From Populus alba (lineage: Eukaryota; Streptophyta; Magnoliopsida; Malpighiales; Salicaceae), in the NCBI RefSeq assembly GCF_005239225.2, contig NC_133288.1:15878169-15942168 (forward strand): a DNA stretch of 64,000 nt, given 5' to 3'. Shown here in pieces: positions 13,471 through 28,180 of this stretch. Below the pieces are notes generated by a model. The model did no database searches, was not told the origin of the DNA, and worked only from the letters and a program-made list of their open reading frames with translations. A program made the position numbers and the translations under genes. Numbering within the stretch: position 1 is the stretch's first letter; every line of letters starts with the position of its first letter.

Positions 13471-14116
13471 GTTAAGGGATCTATATGAGAAAATAATTGA
13501 TGTTTTGAACAATTTGCAAACAAAAAAAATTATAAGTTCAAACATACAAACATACAATAAAAAAGTGAAGAAACAAGGATTCATGTAAGGAGACCTAATC
13601 TAGAAAGTAATTTCTCCCACTAGAGTAAAGGATAGGCAATTTAGAAAATGGTTATCAACTTAAGAAGGACCTTGCAAAATAAATCAAACATACTTTGGAA
13701 ATGCCTATAGATGGAGAAATACATACAAAAGCTATTAATGGAAAATATCTAAAAAAATGCACACCATCACTATAGGAGGCAGAGGTTTTCAAATATAAAT
13801 ATCCTAAAATATAGGAGCAGTTTCTCCAACATTTTACACACACACACACATACATATATATATCAATTAGGTAGCAAAGGTAGACTCCCTCCTTGCATGT
13901 AAGCTAGTCAGTTATTTTGAAAACCCAATTAAGGTCTTCTTCAACCAACTTACATTCCAGAGTAGACATCTATCTTCAAGCTATTTAAGCTTTAGTTGGG
14001 AAGATGTTTTGGACTCCATAAGCACCAAAAGGTTGCAATTCATGCTAGATAGGTTAGGGGCATTAACAAAAACAAAAAGCATATCTTAAAGGCATATGAG
14101 ATGTGTGTTAATTACT

Positions 14117-14267
14117 GTCAATATAGATAGGTTGGGGTGCTCCACCAACTTTTAAATTATTAATCATAGTAATAAAGACACTTGGTTTTTGTCACAAAGT
14201 TTAAGGCTAGGAGATTTTAAAAAGATTTTAATATACTTAGAAAAAAGGGTTACTTAGAAAAAAGGGT

Positions 14268-14304
<37 letters not shown>

Positions 14305-14541
14305 CTTTCTTGTTATGTGAAGAGGAAGAATTCATAGTAACCCCTTTTTATATTCTTTAAAAAAACAATTATGGCCTTTCTTGTTATGTGGAGAGGAAGA
14401 ATTCATAGTAACCCCTTTTTCTAAGTATATTAAAATCTTTTAAAATCTCCTAGCCTTAAACTTTGTGACAAAAACCAAGTGTCTTTATTACTATGATTAA
14501 TAATTTCAAAGTTGGTGGAGCATAACCTATCTATATTGACA
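14117..14541. repeat. Large inverted repeat, arms about 135 bp, with tandem repeat in the loop
   Basis: The left arm 14117-14253 is the reverse complement of the right arm 14408-14541, with about five differences by eye (roughly 96%). The spacer holds about 15 TA units (14271-14300) and two direct copies of a 50-bp segment starting tggcctttcttgttatgtg (14301 and 14372, 71 bp apart). RNA from either strand would fold into a long hairpin. No target-site duplication or transposon end was recognised. Confidence 0.93.
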
Positions 14542-14544
14542 ATA

Positions 14545-17500
14545 TAAGTAAAAATTAACTTAAATAATAAAAAATATAACATTAGACAATTACTATGACT
14601 AGCTAGTTTATCATCTTTCTTCAAATTTGGAGAGTTAAAGATTGGTGTAGAGTTCTTTAAAGGGGGGTGAGGTTCCACACTAGTGGCCTATGCCTCTTAG
14701 AGAGTTAAGGACTGGCGCAGAGTTAAGGATTGATACCAATCAGGCCTATGCCTCTTGGCATGAAAATGAATCTATTCATCATGAAGTTGAGAAGAAGAAA
14801 CTAGTGAAGACGTTATAGTTGCAAAAGAGAATGAACTAATGAGAGCCATAATAAGGATGTACAAGTGACCATAAAAAAAAAAAAAAAAGCTTACTTGTCT
14901 CCAAAGTAGCAACTTTGGAATAACACTAAGGAAAATAGGTAGTTGCCCATAGTACAATGAATAATAAAGGACCACCAACCAACTACAAAATAGTTTCCTC
15001 GATAGCATGGTTTAGACTATTAAACACCATACCAAAAAATATAGGAGTTAGAGCTAAAGGTTCATTGTGAAAAAAGAAAAGCATGGTCAAACCAAAGTAA
15101 CTGTTACTAATGACCATCCTTTGCAAACTACTAGATACCTATAAATCCAAATTATATATAACCCAAATTCCATAGCTTTAATATCATTATCTCGAAGAAG
15201 CTTTAAAGCAAACTTCTCAAAAGACTCTTTAGGCTTTACAAACACTAGTAGCTTGCCTTCCTCTTTTAATTCTGCATTAATCTACTTGTAACTAATGGTA
15301 GAAACGGCTGACATCAAATCAAATTCAATAAAGAACATCTAGTTAAAGATACAACATCTTATAAGATAATGGTTAAAGGACCAGACCTAGTGTGAAAATA
15401 ATTAAAGCTGGAATCCCATAAGGTCAACATTACAAATAGAATAATAAGGTTCATACAAGGGATATGATTTAAACTAAGGTCAAAACAAATATCTATTTGT
15501 TGTTTCTTCCACTTTGCTCTAATAGATATATCCTTTAACAAAGAGGCATAAATGTTATTTACAATGATTATTGGAGAAGGCCATGATTTGGTTGGGTTAG
15601 CTTTTTATTTGGAAACAAATTCCTAATTAATTTAGGAAGGGTCAATTAAATGAAAACAAAAAGGGATGTTGTGGTTAGAAAAGTTTAAAATTTCCTTTTT
15701 GATAACGAGAGGGATTCTTGATGTGTCTAGATCCACTTGAACAACTAGACCTAATATATGTTAGGGTTGATCATCTAGGTTTGTCATAGGTTGGAAAGAC
15801 CTAGTTTTTTTGACATAAAAGGTAAGAAGTTCAAGGTAAAAAATATCTTTTGTAAAGAATCAAGTAAGAATTCTTTAAGGTAGGTTATAATCCATCTATG
15901 GAGATAAAAGAGTAGGAACATGATCCATGGTGAGAGTAACTGCTTGATTAAGGGTTTACTCTTGGTTGATTGCTATGATGAGGAAGACAAAAGGTAAAAA
16001 GTAAAAGAGGGATAATAATAAAAATGAGTAAACGAGTATATGAATAAGAGTAAATAAAAAAAGAGTCAGTCGGACTTAAAATTCAAATTCAAATTCATTT
16101 TGGAAAAAGTATCCATCATTATTCTATCATTCATATATGGTAAACAAAAATGAATGTTGAGAACTTGATATAGATTTGATGTAAAGTTTAAAATTTAAAT
16201 CTCAACATACTCATTAATTGAGATTACGCATTAATTTTCATTCACTAATAGGTAATCTTTTTTTGGGATAAGTGTTATACTATAAATTTGTATGGAAAAT
16301 GGATAAAGAGAGTTATAAGATAACTATTTGATAATTAAGAGAAACTTAGAAGACAAGGGTCACCACATATATAGAATAAGGAATGTGTATATAAGCAAGT
16401 ATAAGAAGTCACGTAATTAAAAGGCATCAATAACTCTTATGAACATGGGATCGCGGAAAGAACTTTGAAAGGTGGGAAGTTATTAACAATTGACAAACAG
16501 TTAGTGAAGAACCTTAAAAGATGGGAGGTTATTGACAATTGACATCACTTGATTGATTACATAAGTTGGATTGCAAGGAACAACTTAAAAACAACTCAAG
16601 AATTCAACAAAAATTCAAATAACTGCATTGTGATTTTATCAAGTTCTTATGATCTTTTAAACCTGAAACCTATAGATGATATAATAACAGACAATAACTG
16701 TGTAGATGATAATCAATTAGGCTTTCAATTTCATTTGTAATCAGTAGGCTTGCAATTTTAATTCCGTAAACCAAAAATACCAAAAAAGATCTATTATCTA
16801 GGAGTTCCAACTTGTGGATGTAATCATAGCATGAATCACTCTATAAATGTGTAAGTATTCATTTTTTATGTTATTGAATTTACTTTACATTCAAGTTATT
16901 TTAATTATTTGGTTACCTCTTTAGTTGAATTACTGTTTGTGTTGTTTGTGTGGAAGTGGACTTAATCATATTTTTACTCGTGTAACTTTGTAATATAAAT
17001 TTGAAATTATATGAGTAGGTCTGGGACTAAATCTAGAGTTTAAATCAGTTAACTCAAAACTCTGATTTTAAATCGCAAGGTCCTCACAAGCACAAAAGAA
17101 TCTACATCAAACAGGAACCATCCTTCCCAATCTGTCACCAACCTTGCATGATTTAGGGATATCCCCAAGCATGAAAATTTTGGATCCATATTATGTTTTT
17201 CTAAGGGGACTTTGGAGTTTTTTTGTGGCTAGGCTTTACAGAGAACAGTAGAGCCTACCTGCTGGGATCTTAATTTTTGCAATTTGTGGAGAACATCTGA
17301 AGAAGTGAAGATTGATCGTGGTTGTGCATTAGCTATTCCTCGTATTTGTATTTCCAACGTTTATGAGTTCACATCACTACATCAGTCTCAACTTTGCTAA
17401 CTAGTGAAAAAGGTTCTTTGTGCCATGAAATCTCACTGGAGACCTCTTATGGCAAACAGGATTAAAAAAATGTTCGTTTCGGAATGAAAACTATTATTTA

Positions 17501-19131
17501 TTCCAGAATCACTCTGGCAATATCGACTCCCTATACTATATCTACCGTCAAAAATTGTTCAATGAACTTTCGCATTCTCGCAAGTTTCTAAAAATTTGCC
17601 TCGGAGCTGCCCTTTTTCCGTAAAAGTTCACATTCAAACACAATTTCTTCTTCGCAGCCCATGAAAATTATTATATGCACACTACCCTCATGATTTAAAG
17701 CAAAAGGTTGTGAAAGCCCGACCTCCAAATCTTTTTATTATTTTCTGAAGTGTCTTAGCTTAAATAAATAGTGTGTGGGAGGGAATGCATAAAGAGATGT
17801 GAAAAATTGAAAATTCGTCGAATATTCTTTCAAGCCTGGATGATACCAGAAAGTTAAAAAGAAATCCCACCAACACAATGTTAAATTTAATTAGAATGGT
17901 CGATAGTTTGAAGAAAGCGTCAATATATGCTTCCTCGCTTTTACAAGCATATTAACATAAAAATACATGCGATCGAAGATTTTGCGGCACAACCAGTTTT
18001 TCAATCTCTCTTTATTCTTATTCTCTGTTTTCCACGCTGTTAAAAGACGAGTCTACATGAATGAACAACACCTCAAAAGTCTATGGGGGCTATCATAATC
18101 CAAATTTGTGATATCATACACACGCAATTAATTTGAGACACCATAAATTAATAAAAAACATGAATTCTATTATACTACTTATCAATGTCAATTCTCTTCA
18201 TACAGTAAAAAATAATCACCATTCTTTACCCAGTAATAGTTAGACGAGGGTTATTTTCTTAAAAGAGATGAGATTATAGTTTTAGGGTAAAAGGTGTAAA
18301 ACTTTAATGAACTACTAGTCAAAGATCTATGAAAAAAAAAAATATATGCCTCCCTCTATTTTTTTTTCTTCAATTTTAAAAGTTCAGATACGAGAATCAT
18401 GCGCATCTCATATGCTTGAGCGGAACACTAATTGGATGAAAATTATCATGCTTCACCTACTTGGTCAAGCAAAAAATTAAACTATCTGGCTGCATCTACT
18501 TGGGTTTAGTTTATATTCCCCAACTTTCTTTATCCCTACATTATTTAACATGTAAATATCTTTTGTAATTTTGCATTACTTACTATTTTCACACCTTATT
18601 ACTTGTATAAATCATGATACATTCATCAATTTTTAGAGTGTTACAATTCCCTCTAAATAACAATTTTGTCCCAAAATCTCAGTGTTCAAAACTCAAATCC
18701 AGCTCCGAGTATTAGTCTTTGTTCTTAGGTTTTGTTTCCTAAGCCGTGACTACCCAAATTATATGGTGAAATTGAATCCAAAACATTCATGATCGTTCTT
18801 AATTCCCACAAGGAGGTTCCTGTAGTTCTTGGCCAGAAGAAAGGGCAACGCCATATGCACAAAAGGGCAGTATACCTTCGAAACAGTTGTCCTCACATCA
18901 GAAGTGTTGTCACTCCACTGAAGGGGGAGAAGAAAAAAAAGAAAAAAAAGAGGCAAACGGGCATTCCATTTTGAGAATTAATCCCCCATGAAATAAATCA
19001 AATTCCTTGATCGCAAGAACATGATTCTAAAAACTGGCCAGTTCAAAATAGGCGTCCAAACCCAATTCCATACGAGAAGCCAGTCCTTGGCAATACAGCA
19101 ACAACCCAAGCCTGTTTACATGTCATCGTCA
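14545..19131. other. Intergenic DNA, no gene recognised; 3' flank of the ERGIC3-like gene at its right end
   Basis: There are only short ORFs with no recognisable family. A 63-codon ORF at 16549-16740 has biased, Asn-rich composition and no similarity I know. The last few hundred bases (about 18750-19131) should contain the 3' UTR of the minus-strand ERGIC3-like gene, but I could not place its poly(A) site. Confidence 0.5.
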
Positions 19132-22100
19132 TCAACTAAACTTACCGATTTCCATCTTCTTCTTGATTGCCTTTTGACCATGATATATAAATGAATCCAG
19201 TATGCCAGAAACAGTGAAAACACCTGGAGTATAAGAATAATCAGCCATTATTAACACACCTAATCATGAAATATATTAATATAAATGCACAAAAAAATAA
19301 AAAATGCCACAGATTTGAGAACTTTATATCATTGTTTCTTGAATCTGTTGTTTCAAAATGCAAACGGACATAACTTTTATTTTCCTATACATTAGCCTTA
19401 GATTCTATCAAACATATAGCGCAAGTTATGAAAAAGACTAACACAAGTAAAAAAGGGAGCCGGGAGCATCGATTGGATTTTTTAAGAAATAAAATATTAC
19501 CTCCAACTATGGCACACACATTTGTTAGGAAGTGTAAGAACGAAACATGTTCTTCTGTGAAAGTCACCTGCAAAATGCAAATCAGATGTAATCACTAGAC
19601 CAAAAAACCTCTGAAGTGAAAAAAAATCAGTGGCTTGCGCTAACTCTTGAGCTCATTTAGTAGGCTAAAAAAAAGCCTACCTTAATTGGAGAAAGGTCAT
19701 AAAAGAAGAAAACTCCTGGAAGGGACTGAAGGCGACCTATGTCTGTGCCCCTAAAATGTTCAGTCACAGAAAACTGGAAAAAAGAATTAAAACTTGTTAT
19801 ATCACTTTAGATGATTTGAGACAACATATCAATGAACACTTATTGGACTGTGATCACACCTGATTTGACTGGATAGTGTGTCCACTCACATCTGTGTATA
19901 CAGTAGGTACTACCTGCAAAATAAAGAGCCCGTTTGGGTAAAATGCTTGAGAACTGATTGCATTTCCTTAATCATGACCACTAGAAAGGAGAGGTGACAA
20001 AAAGAAACAGGAGAGGCATTTGTCCTGAAGAATAACCTTGATGAAATACTGGTACATCCCACTTGGTGTTTCTTGTGTCCATTGCACACTGAAAGTTACA
20101 AAAATGAGTTTGACATTCCAGCATATACAATTTAATACACAGGAAAGAGGATAAACAAGTCAATCTTCAAGCCCAATTAATGGGTAGATGAAACCAGGAT
20201 GCATGGAGAAAATTACCCATCAAGAGGATTAACAACACCTGGAAAATATTCTCCGAAAGTCAGCCTATTAATCTTGTGAGTTATCTGTAGCACATTGTTC
20301 ACATTAATCAGATGGTTTGTTTAGCATAGCATGATGAGCAATTAAGAAGTGATTGATAAGTTCATATTCCTTGGCAGACACAAGCTCAGTAATTGATATT
20401 CAACAGAGATGGCCAGAAGAAGTAGAATCATGGCTTACATTAAAACTATCCTTCTGAAATGCCAGCAGATCATGCACGTGAACACCAGATTGCTGAAAAC
20501 TCTTCCCAGGTGCAAAATGAAAATTTCCAGCCACCTTATTAACTTCTAAGAATCCATAAATGTTGCATCCTTCACCCTCTTCATCTTTAATCTTTTGGAG
20601 AAATCCCTCTCTTTTGCACTGAATGTTACATGTAAATCAGAAAACAAAACCATAATTAGAATAAATGAAAATATTTTTTGTTGTAATTTGTTATTCAAGG
20701 AGAGCATATGCTATGATTTTAGACTGATACACCACCAGAAGTCATCAGTTCACATATGGAATGAGAAATCTCAAGACAGACAAACACAAGACAACATTGA
20801 GACACGCAGCCACACAACACAAAAACATAGCCTGTAGCTCAAACTTGGAAGTATTCCCAGGCAACACCAGTACTCAAAATTCATAGTTGACTATGTATTG
20901 AATGTTTTCAGAGCATTGAGAGATAGATTTTCTATCATGTTAGTGGTGTTGCAACTAATAATTGTGCAGGAATCGCCCACTACAATACTACTATTCATTA
21001 TCCCAAAAGGAGGAAGAAAGGGAGATGGTAACCTAAACGTTAATTTTTCTTGGTTACAGGTACAAAGTAAACGACAGCAGGAAAGGCCAACGACGAAGCA
21101 TTAGCAATATTGCCAATTAAGATACGGATCAGAGAATCATAAAGTTAACATATGCAAGAGTCTTAACCGCATTCATCCAGTTTGTTCTTGAAAATTGAAT
21201 CTAGAACTCCAATAAATAATGTAACAATAAAGTACCTGGTCCATTAAATCTGGATTTGTCACCGCCCAACCTTTCTTTCGATATGCTTCACGAACTTCCT
21301 CACAAGAATTACAGCAGTCTTCATCTGACTGCAATACAAAAGGAGATATAATGGGGAGTAAAACTACAGGTTAGATAAAGAATATAATAGACATGTGACT
21401 GTTCCTAGTTGCAAGGAGACAGAACTCTGATTTTATCCAAAAGGAACTAGAAAGACAAAATACAGGCTGCAACAAAGAAAATAACACATTAGAGAAATAA
21501 TGGAGAAACTAAGGTCTGCCAGTTGCACAATAAAATCAGAAGCAGCTAAAAAATTATTACTACAAGCAGCTAGTTCTATAAGATGCATTTAGCCAACAAA
21601 CATGATACAAGAAAAAACTCCAGAAAAGCATTGAGTAAAAAAGCATTCCAGAAAGTAAACGTGTCCAGGTGAACAAAAATATTAGAGTTCTGAGTAGATT
21701 GTCCCACATGTATGCAGTTTAATAATAAATATGAGATGAGACAGTTATTTCTTAGCATTGATGCTAGACAAACTTACCGCTTCCGCACCATAACAGGAGC
21801 CACAGTATGTCTCGTTGTGCTCAAGCCTGCCACCATGCCTCTGCAAAGGCTTTTCAATCTGTGCCAAGCACGAAAAGGAGTCAAACAAGTAAGGATGGGG
21901 AAGGGGAGGGGATGGGGTACAAGTTGTTAAGAGTCCAAGAATGATATTGTCAACAGCGGAGTAAAGAAAGAAATAGCCAAATTGCACTTATGAAAACAAC
22001 AGAGAATTATAAACATTGCTTGAAGATCAAGGAGATGAAGGAGAAAAAGCTCCTCTGTAAGAAAGCACAGCCTAACATTTCTATTTTTCTACCCCTGGCT

Positions 22101-22773
22101 TGTAAAATACGATTAGATCCAACTAAGCTCCACAAAGCCACAAGACTAATAAAACACTTACAATCAGCTATCTATATCTCTGACAAAGGACACCAATGTC
22201 AGATAGCCAATGGCAAAATAGAGGCCCCCTTGAATGATACCAAGCCTTAACTTCTATCATGCTATGCATGCTTTTTTTTTTTTGTGTGTCAAGCAATACA
22301 TACTTTCAAAAGACAGGATTGGTTCTTTTCGTTGGTAATTTATTTTCATTTTTAAACCCTTGCTCGGCTCCTCAAATGACTCAGAAAAACAAGATAGATT
22401 CTCTTCTGCCATTCACATCAGTCATCGCACAAATTAACATAACCCTAAAACTAGCAGAGATGAGCTTTGAGTAGACAAAATACTGCTGATTACGTGATGA
22501 ATTCACACAAAAATTAGCACTTGAAAAAAATCAAAGTTAATTGCTCAAACTCAGATCAATTCACGGATCACAAACATAGAAAGTTTAAGCAAAACTGAAT
22601 ACCAACCTTTGGGGCACCAATTCCATCTTGCCGTGCTTCTATTACATTTCCATGAAAATCTAGTCTTTTCTTAATTATATCATGTTTCTGCAAGGCATCA
22701 AAAACAGAAAATTTAAAACTTAGGAAACAACCAGGTCAAGAGCATGAAGCGAAGCGAAGCATATACATGCAAG

Positions 22774-22811
<38 letters not shown>

Positions 22812-23426
22812 AAAGGGTGAGGTCTTATGGTACATACTACATCAAGATGTTGCTCTCCACTAATATCCATGGCATCAAGGCTAAGAATAGAGCACGGAAG
22901 AGCGGGGAACGTGACATCAAACTGCAGTTTCAAGCATCACATGAATCAATTACTAGAGCAATTCATCCAAGCAAGCGTATTAGGAGCATACACATTGAAA
23001 AGAGCATTACATTGATACGTAGAGTTTCTCCTCTCGAAGTATCCACCACTAGTTTTGTTTCAGTTACCGCATGAAGATATAATCCTGCAACAATAAATTT
23101 AACAAAAATAAGAACACCAATAAACACAACAAACAGTACAAAATTTGAAAATAAAATACAATAAATCCAACAAAAACCTAAACCCCATCCCATCAATTTC
23201 TCAAAAACCAATCATCAAAGCTAGCATACTCAAAGACGAATAATAAGCATAAATAAAAAAAAAGAGCAAAAATAGGAAACATACCGAGCTCGGAGAAGAA
23301 GAGGAGAAACATAACGATAGAGGAAGCGAGAGTGATAACACCACCGGAAAGCGTACGGCTGTAGAAATCCTCGTTGATTTTTGGATATGCATCCAAATTC
23401 CTTAGCTTGCTCATTAACCCCTCCAT
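19132..23426 (-). CDS. ERGIC3: ERV46/ERGIC3-like ER-Golgi cargo receptor, 13 exons
   Basis: Thirteen exons join with GT-AG introns into one 386-codon frame with no stops: 23285-23426, 23011-23084, 22838-22921, 22607-22687, 21778-21858, 21236-21328, 20439-20618, 20217-20284, 20037-20088, 19860-19913, 19681-19773, 19501-19567 and 19132-19223. The N-terminus MEGLMSKLRNLDAYPKINED leads into a first membrane segment (about residues 28-52). A long lumenal domain follows, with the Cys motif YCGSCYGAE ... DCCNSC. A second membrane segment lies near residues 340-370, and the cytosolic tail is lysine-rich, ending KKKMEIGKFS. Length and layout match plant ERGIC3/ERV46 proteins, which cycle in COPII and COPI vesicles as cargo receptors with an ERV41 partner. 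All splice junctions preserve frame, so this gene looks intact. The symbol follows the animal orthologue. Confidence 0.95.
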
Positions 23427-23828
23427 TTTCTCAATACTTAGATCGATACTTCTTTTTGTATTTCTTATTCGTAACCTAAACTATGGGTTTTTTTTCTATA
23501 CAAACCCAAGATTTCATTTATTTAGGTGTAAAGAGAAGGTGCAAATCTAAATTATGAGCTGCTTAAACGCCTCGCGTCTTCGATCTTATTGGTTTATTAA
23601 GGAGGCGTTGAAGGATTTTTGAGATCTCTCTCTTGTTTCTTTTCTTTTCTTTTCTTTTCCCTTTCCTTCAACTTTCACCGATACGGATACGTATGTCCCG
23701 CGGGCGGTAATTACGCTCTACGGATTAGTGCTCTTCTTTCTACATACATATATCCATTTTTTTTCGTCTTTTTTTTTTTTTTTGTCTTTCACGTCTAATT
23801 GAGTGTTTGACAACGTGAAAAATGTGTG

Positions 23829-23876
<48 letters not shown>

Positions 23877-26800
23877 TGCATTGGAATTATAAAAAATATT
23901 AATTTAAAATTCTTTTAGAAAAAAAAATTTAAAAATAATTTTGAAATATAAAAACTACTATAATATGACATTAAAAATCCTTTTAATTATTTCCTTTTTT
24001 ACTATATATTTTTTAAATATTTTAGTATTTTTTCTTTTTAGGTAAATTGAACTAATTTTTTTTATGGTTATTATAAATTTTTATAAATTAAGTTTATATT
24101 GCTAATTTTCATGAATTTATATTTAGAAGTGAATGGATAATATATAGACTATGAGTGTCATGATACCTTTAAATATCAAGTCTAATTTTCATATATTGTA
24201 TAACTATTAAATTCTATCTATTATTTTTCTGCTTTCCAATAAAAATATAAATTTATTTTTTATTATGTTAAATAAATTTAATAAAAAGATAACTAGTTAA
24301 AAATATTTCTAAATAAAGTAAAAATAATTCAAAAATTATTAAATATGAAGAAAAAATAAATATAATATATACAAATTAAATTGATTTGAGTAAGTTCGTG
24401 ATATTAATTTTTTTATCCATTATTATTTATAATTCTACTTTTATAAGACTTCGACGGTTGAGTGGAATTACAAATATCCTATGTAGCAACAATCGTAATT
24501 ACTTTACCTAATACGTAATGTTTACCTTGTACCATCAAGTAGTCTTCAAACTCATCTTCTATGTACTTATTATATATACGGTAAAAAGTAGCCGTAAGTA
24601 ATAGACATGTAAATTACTAGTTTAGAGGCGTGGTATTTATCGGCATGTTGAATCTTGGTGACGGAAAAACCGAGGCCCAAAAAGCTGTTTGTTTGTATAC
24701 AGTTCACAGTTTTGAAACCCAGTCTATAAATCCGAGACTCAGCTAATTCGAGAATGAAATCAGATTAAGTAGAAAAAAAATTAAAAAATTAAAAATTTGA
24801 TGTGATTCAACTGACCCGATAAATTAACCCGAGTCTTGAACCAATTGAGTCTACAAACTACTATGGTGTAGAACATTTATAGGATTTTGAGTAAGGAATA
24901 ACAAATCAGATAGAGGCCCATAGAAAGGTACAGAGATTTGGGCTTAATCCATTCAACCTGTGAAATTGAAACGTGATCTGCAAGTGGCATAATTATTTCA
25001 ACTTGCATCTAACAACCTGTACCCACGTGTCATTTCAACTTGCACAATCTCTTCTAGAAATTCAGTCTTTTTTTTTTTTTAAGGATTTATATAGCATCTT
25101 TATTTTTATATTTTAATTTAAAAAAAAATAATTTTTTTTATTTTTTATATGATTTTAATATATTAATGTTAAAAATAAAATTTAAAAACTTCATGGGATG
25201 TAAAAAAAACAAATATATCCTTTGGAATACTGGTATACTAAAAAATAGGATGAATGTGTCATGAAATTAAACAAGTATATATACATAAATATTTAATTTT
25301 TTAAAATTATATGATGAAATATAATATCCAGTTAAAATATTTTGATAAAAACTAAAATAATTATCTGATTCTTTTTTTGAATTTGATTTATGATGATTTG
25401 ATTTATTTGTGAAATGAAATCAAGATTCATATGATCTTGTATTTATAACAATACATCTTAAATATCTCATCTCTATCATCAACATTTCATTGGTAAAAAA
25501 ACATATAAAAATTCATTTATTTTCTATGTCATTTATTTTAATTTTATTTCATCTTTTTATATAAAAATAAAATAGAAAATTATATATGTCAAATTTTAAT
25601 TGGTAAAAATTTTTTGTTTCTACAAATATTTCTCGAGACAAATTCATTTATATTTAAAAATAAGTGTGCATGTCTCTAAAATATGGTTGAGAGAGTTTTA
25701 TTTTTTAAATATATTTTATTTGCTAAAATTTGATTTAATCATATTAAATTTTCACAATAAATTAATATAAATATTTTTGTTATGAAAATAAAATATAACC
25801 TTTAATATTAAAGATTTAGAGATCAATTTTAATTGAAATTTATCAAATTATTTCTCGATTTGAAACAATTTCAGATTTTATGTATGAAATAAAATGTATC
25901 TTTATTCATGAATAGTAAAAAGCAATTTTGACTGGTCATGTAGAAATTCCTTTTTTTATCAAAAATGATTACCAATCATGCAATCCGCTTGCGGAGTAAC
26001 GGTTGATAAGTTATGATTGATGGAAAATCTTGATTATTTTTCTTTCTCCTGTCTTGCATTCAGATGTTGTTAATTGCTTTCTTCCCAGTAACATTTGTGA
26101 CATTGACAACAATGCTTGACTTTTCTAATCCATCCAGGTACATGCTTCTTTCGACAATTTTCCAGATCTGTTCAAATGGCTTGCTTACCTGGCCATGCGA
26201 CATGGACTCTACTATTGGTTAGTAAACTGGGTTTTTTTTTTTTTTTTTTTTTCAAATAGGAAAAAGCTTACACGTATCCAAAACCTCTGTAACAAACTTC
26301 ATATTAGAAAGTGATTTTCCATATTCAGCAGAGCGTCTGTCGCGAAAAACACTCCAAGGCTGGTCATAGCATCCCCACCAAGATCTAATGGCTTTCTTGT
26401 AGCAACAACAGGCGAGTGCCCCTTGCCCCATTCAGAATTAACAAAAACGCTAAAAACCGTGGAGTTTTACTGTTACTATGAAATTACCATGTTTTTCTTG
26501 AGTGGAAAAGGATGAATCTGTGAGGGTGGAGATGTTTCGGTCTTTTTCACTGGACATTTGCTTGTTAAAAGATTCTACGGCGTGTTTATGTTTTTAATTC
26601 ACTTGAACAGTAGCTCGCCATTCTTTGAGAGGACTACACTCCTTTTGTGTCCAGTCGGGTCATTTGCTTGGGCAAGTGACCCGGTCGGACCTACTGTTTT
26701 CTTTTTTTTTTTCTTAAAAAAAAATAAAAGAAAGAGAAAGAGATTTATGATTTTCTGGTTTTTTTATTTTAAGGTTTGAATTTTTTTTATGTTGTAAAAA

Positions 26801-27300
26801 AATATCAATCTTGTATTTAGAATACTCGGTTTTCGACGCACTGTGACAAATATACGTATATGCAAAAATACATTTTCTTGTGTGTTGCATATGGCCAATA
26901 CCCTAACATGTTTTGAACCCTCTTTTTTATGCAGAAAACATTGGAAGTTCAAAAATGTGTTTTTGCATGGATTTCTTAAACACAACAAAAATTATTTTCT
27001 TGCATTTTTGGATTTTACAACATGTTTGTAAAACTTCAAAGGGTATTAACCAATATTCTAAAAAAATAAAAAATCTTATTTTAGGGGGAATTCATCTATT
27101 ATTCACCGTTAATGTTTGGATAAAGAAATCCCAAAGATGAATATCCAAAATATTATTGGGGATAACTTGTTATTATTCACAATTAATATTTGGATAAAGA
27201 AACCCTAAGTGGTAAATATCCAAAATAATTTTATAGGAATAATAAGTCATCACACATCCTTGAAAGAAGCCTTGATTATAATCAAGGACATTTCAATTTT
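23427..27300. other. AT-rich intergenic DNA with simple repeats
   Basis: Immediately upstream of the ERGIC3-like gene is a (TTTTC)n tract (about 23637-23664), and a (TA)n tract lies at 23833-23874. The rest to about 27.3 kb has no recognisable gene; homopolymer runs and short ORFs only. On the minus strand about 26300-26430 can be read as a short open stretch, but it matches no family I know. Confidence 0.6.
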
Positions 27301-27309
27301 TTATTCCAC

Positions 27310-27775
27310 GGTTTACGAGCCGTGAGAGTATAAAATACTAAGGCAAAAATAGGCTTTAAAAGAACCTTAGATTTCTAATTTTTTGTCCCTCCTCCTTGCG
27401 ATTTATGAGTCGCAAACTCTTGAAATACTAAGGGAAAAATGAGTGTTTAAAGCACATGAAATCTCCTTAGATTTTTATCTTAATAAATTTAGCTTGTATC
27501 AAACCTAGGAAAACTAATGGGATTAAAAAACACCAACACCATAGCAATTATAAAGCAAACCAAACACCAAACAACTTACCTTAGGTAGCGCTAGGGATGT
27601 TAATACCTTCCCTTTATGCAATTAGTCCCTTGTCTTATAATCCCTGAAAGACCAGTTAAGGTTCTTAATGACCAAAATACTAGGTAGCGACTCTTTATCT
27701 ACAAAAAAAAAAACCCTGAAATCAATCATGGGTCGCTGTGACGTCGCGCTCCGCCGCGAGGATGCGACAACTATC
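27310..27775. mobile_element. Possible retroelement fragment
   Basis: The block with ttaataccttccctt, tgcaattagtcccttgtctt, taggtagcgactc and then a GC-rich patch (gtcgcgctccgccgcgagga) stands out from the AT-rich surroundings. It resembles, from memory, a motif found next to LTRs of some plant Ty3/gypsy elements. No ORF or paired LTR is present. Tentative. Confidence 0.35.
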
Positions 27776-28156
27776 ATGAAGTCTGTAAAACTAGGGTGAA
27801 TACGCTATAAAGTTTCATTTTCTTATATGGATATAGAATTACATGGGGTTATTTTTTTTTCTACTTAGTCAAAAATAAAATTATATATAAATTTCCCAAA
27901 ATATTTGGGTTAGGGTATTACAATTAATTTCAATGAGCTACAGGATTCCGTAACTTAAACGGGCACAAAACTTGGGCTAAAATTGTTAGCAGTGTGCTAT
28001 GGAACATACAAAAAGAACATTCGACTTTATAAGAAAATCTAACCTTGTAAGCTCTCCATGCACCACTTAGCGAATTATTATAGTCCATAAAAATCTTGAT
28101 GAAAAGAAAACTAGAGGAGGAAGAAAACTAGAGGAGGATATCCAGATTACAGGAAG

Positions 28157-28180
28157 GTGGTGGTGGTGGTGGTGGTGGGG
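28157..28180. repeat. (GGT)n microsatellite
   Basis: About seven GGT units in otherwise AT-rich DNA. The small ORF downstream (28216-28458) has no recognised relatives and is not called. Confidence 0.9.

Noticed and set aside
16549..16740. 63-codon ORF
   Set aside because: Biased Asn/Asp/Ile composition in AT-rich DNA, with no similarity and no promoter or exon context.
26260..26430. Possible minus-strand coding exon
   Set aside because: A short open stretch without a recognised family, start or splice context.
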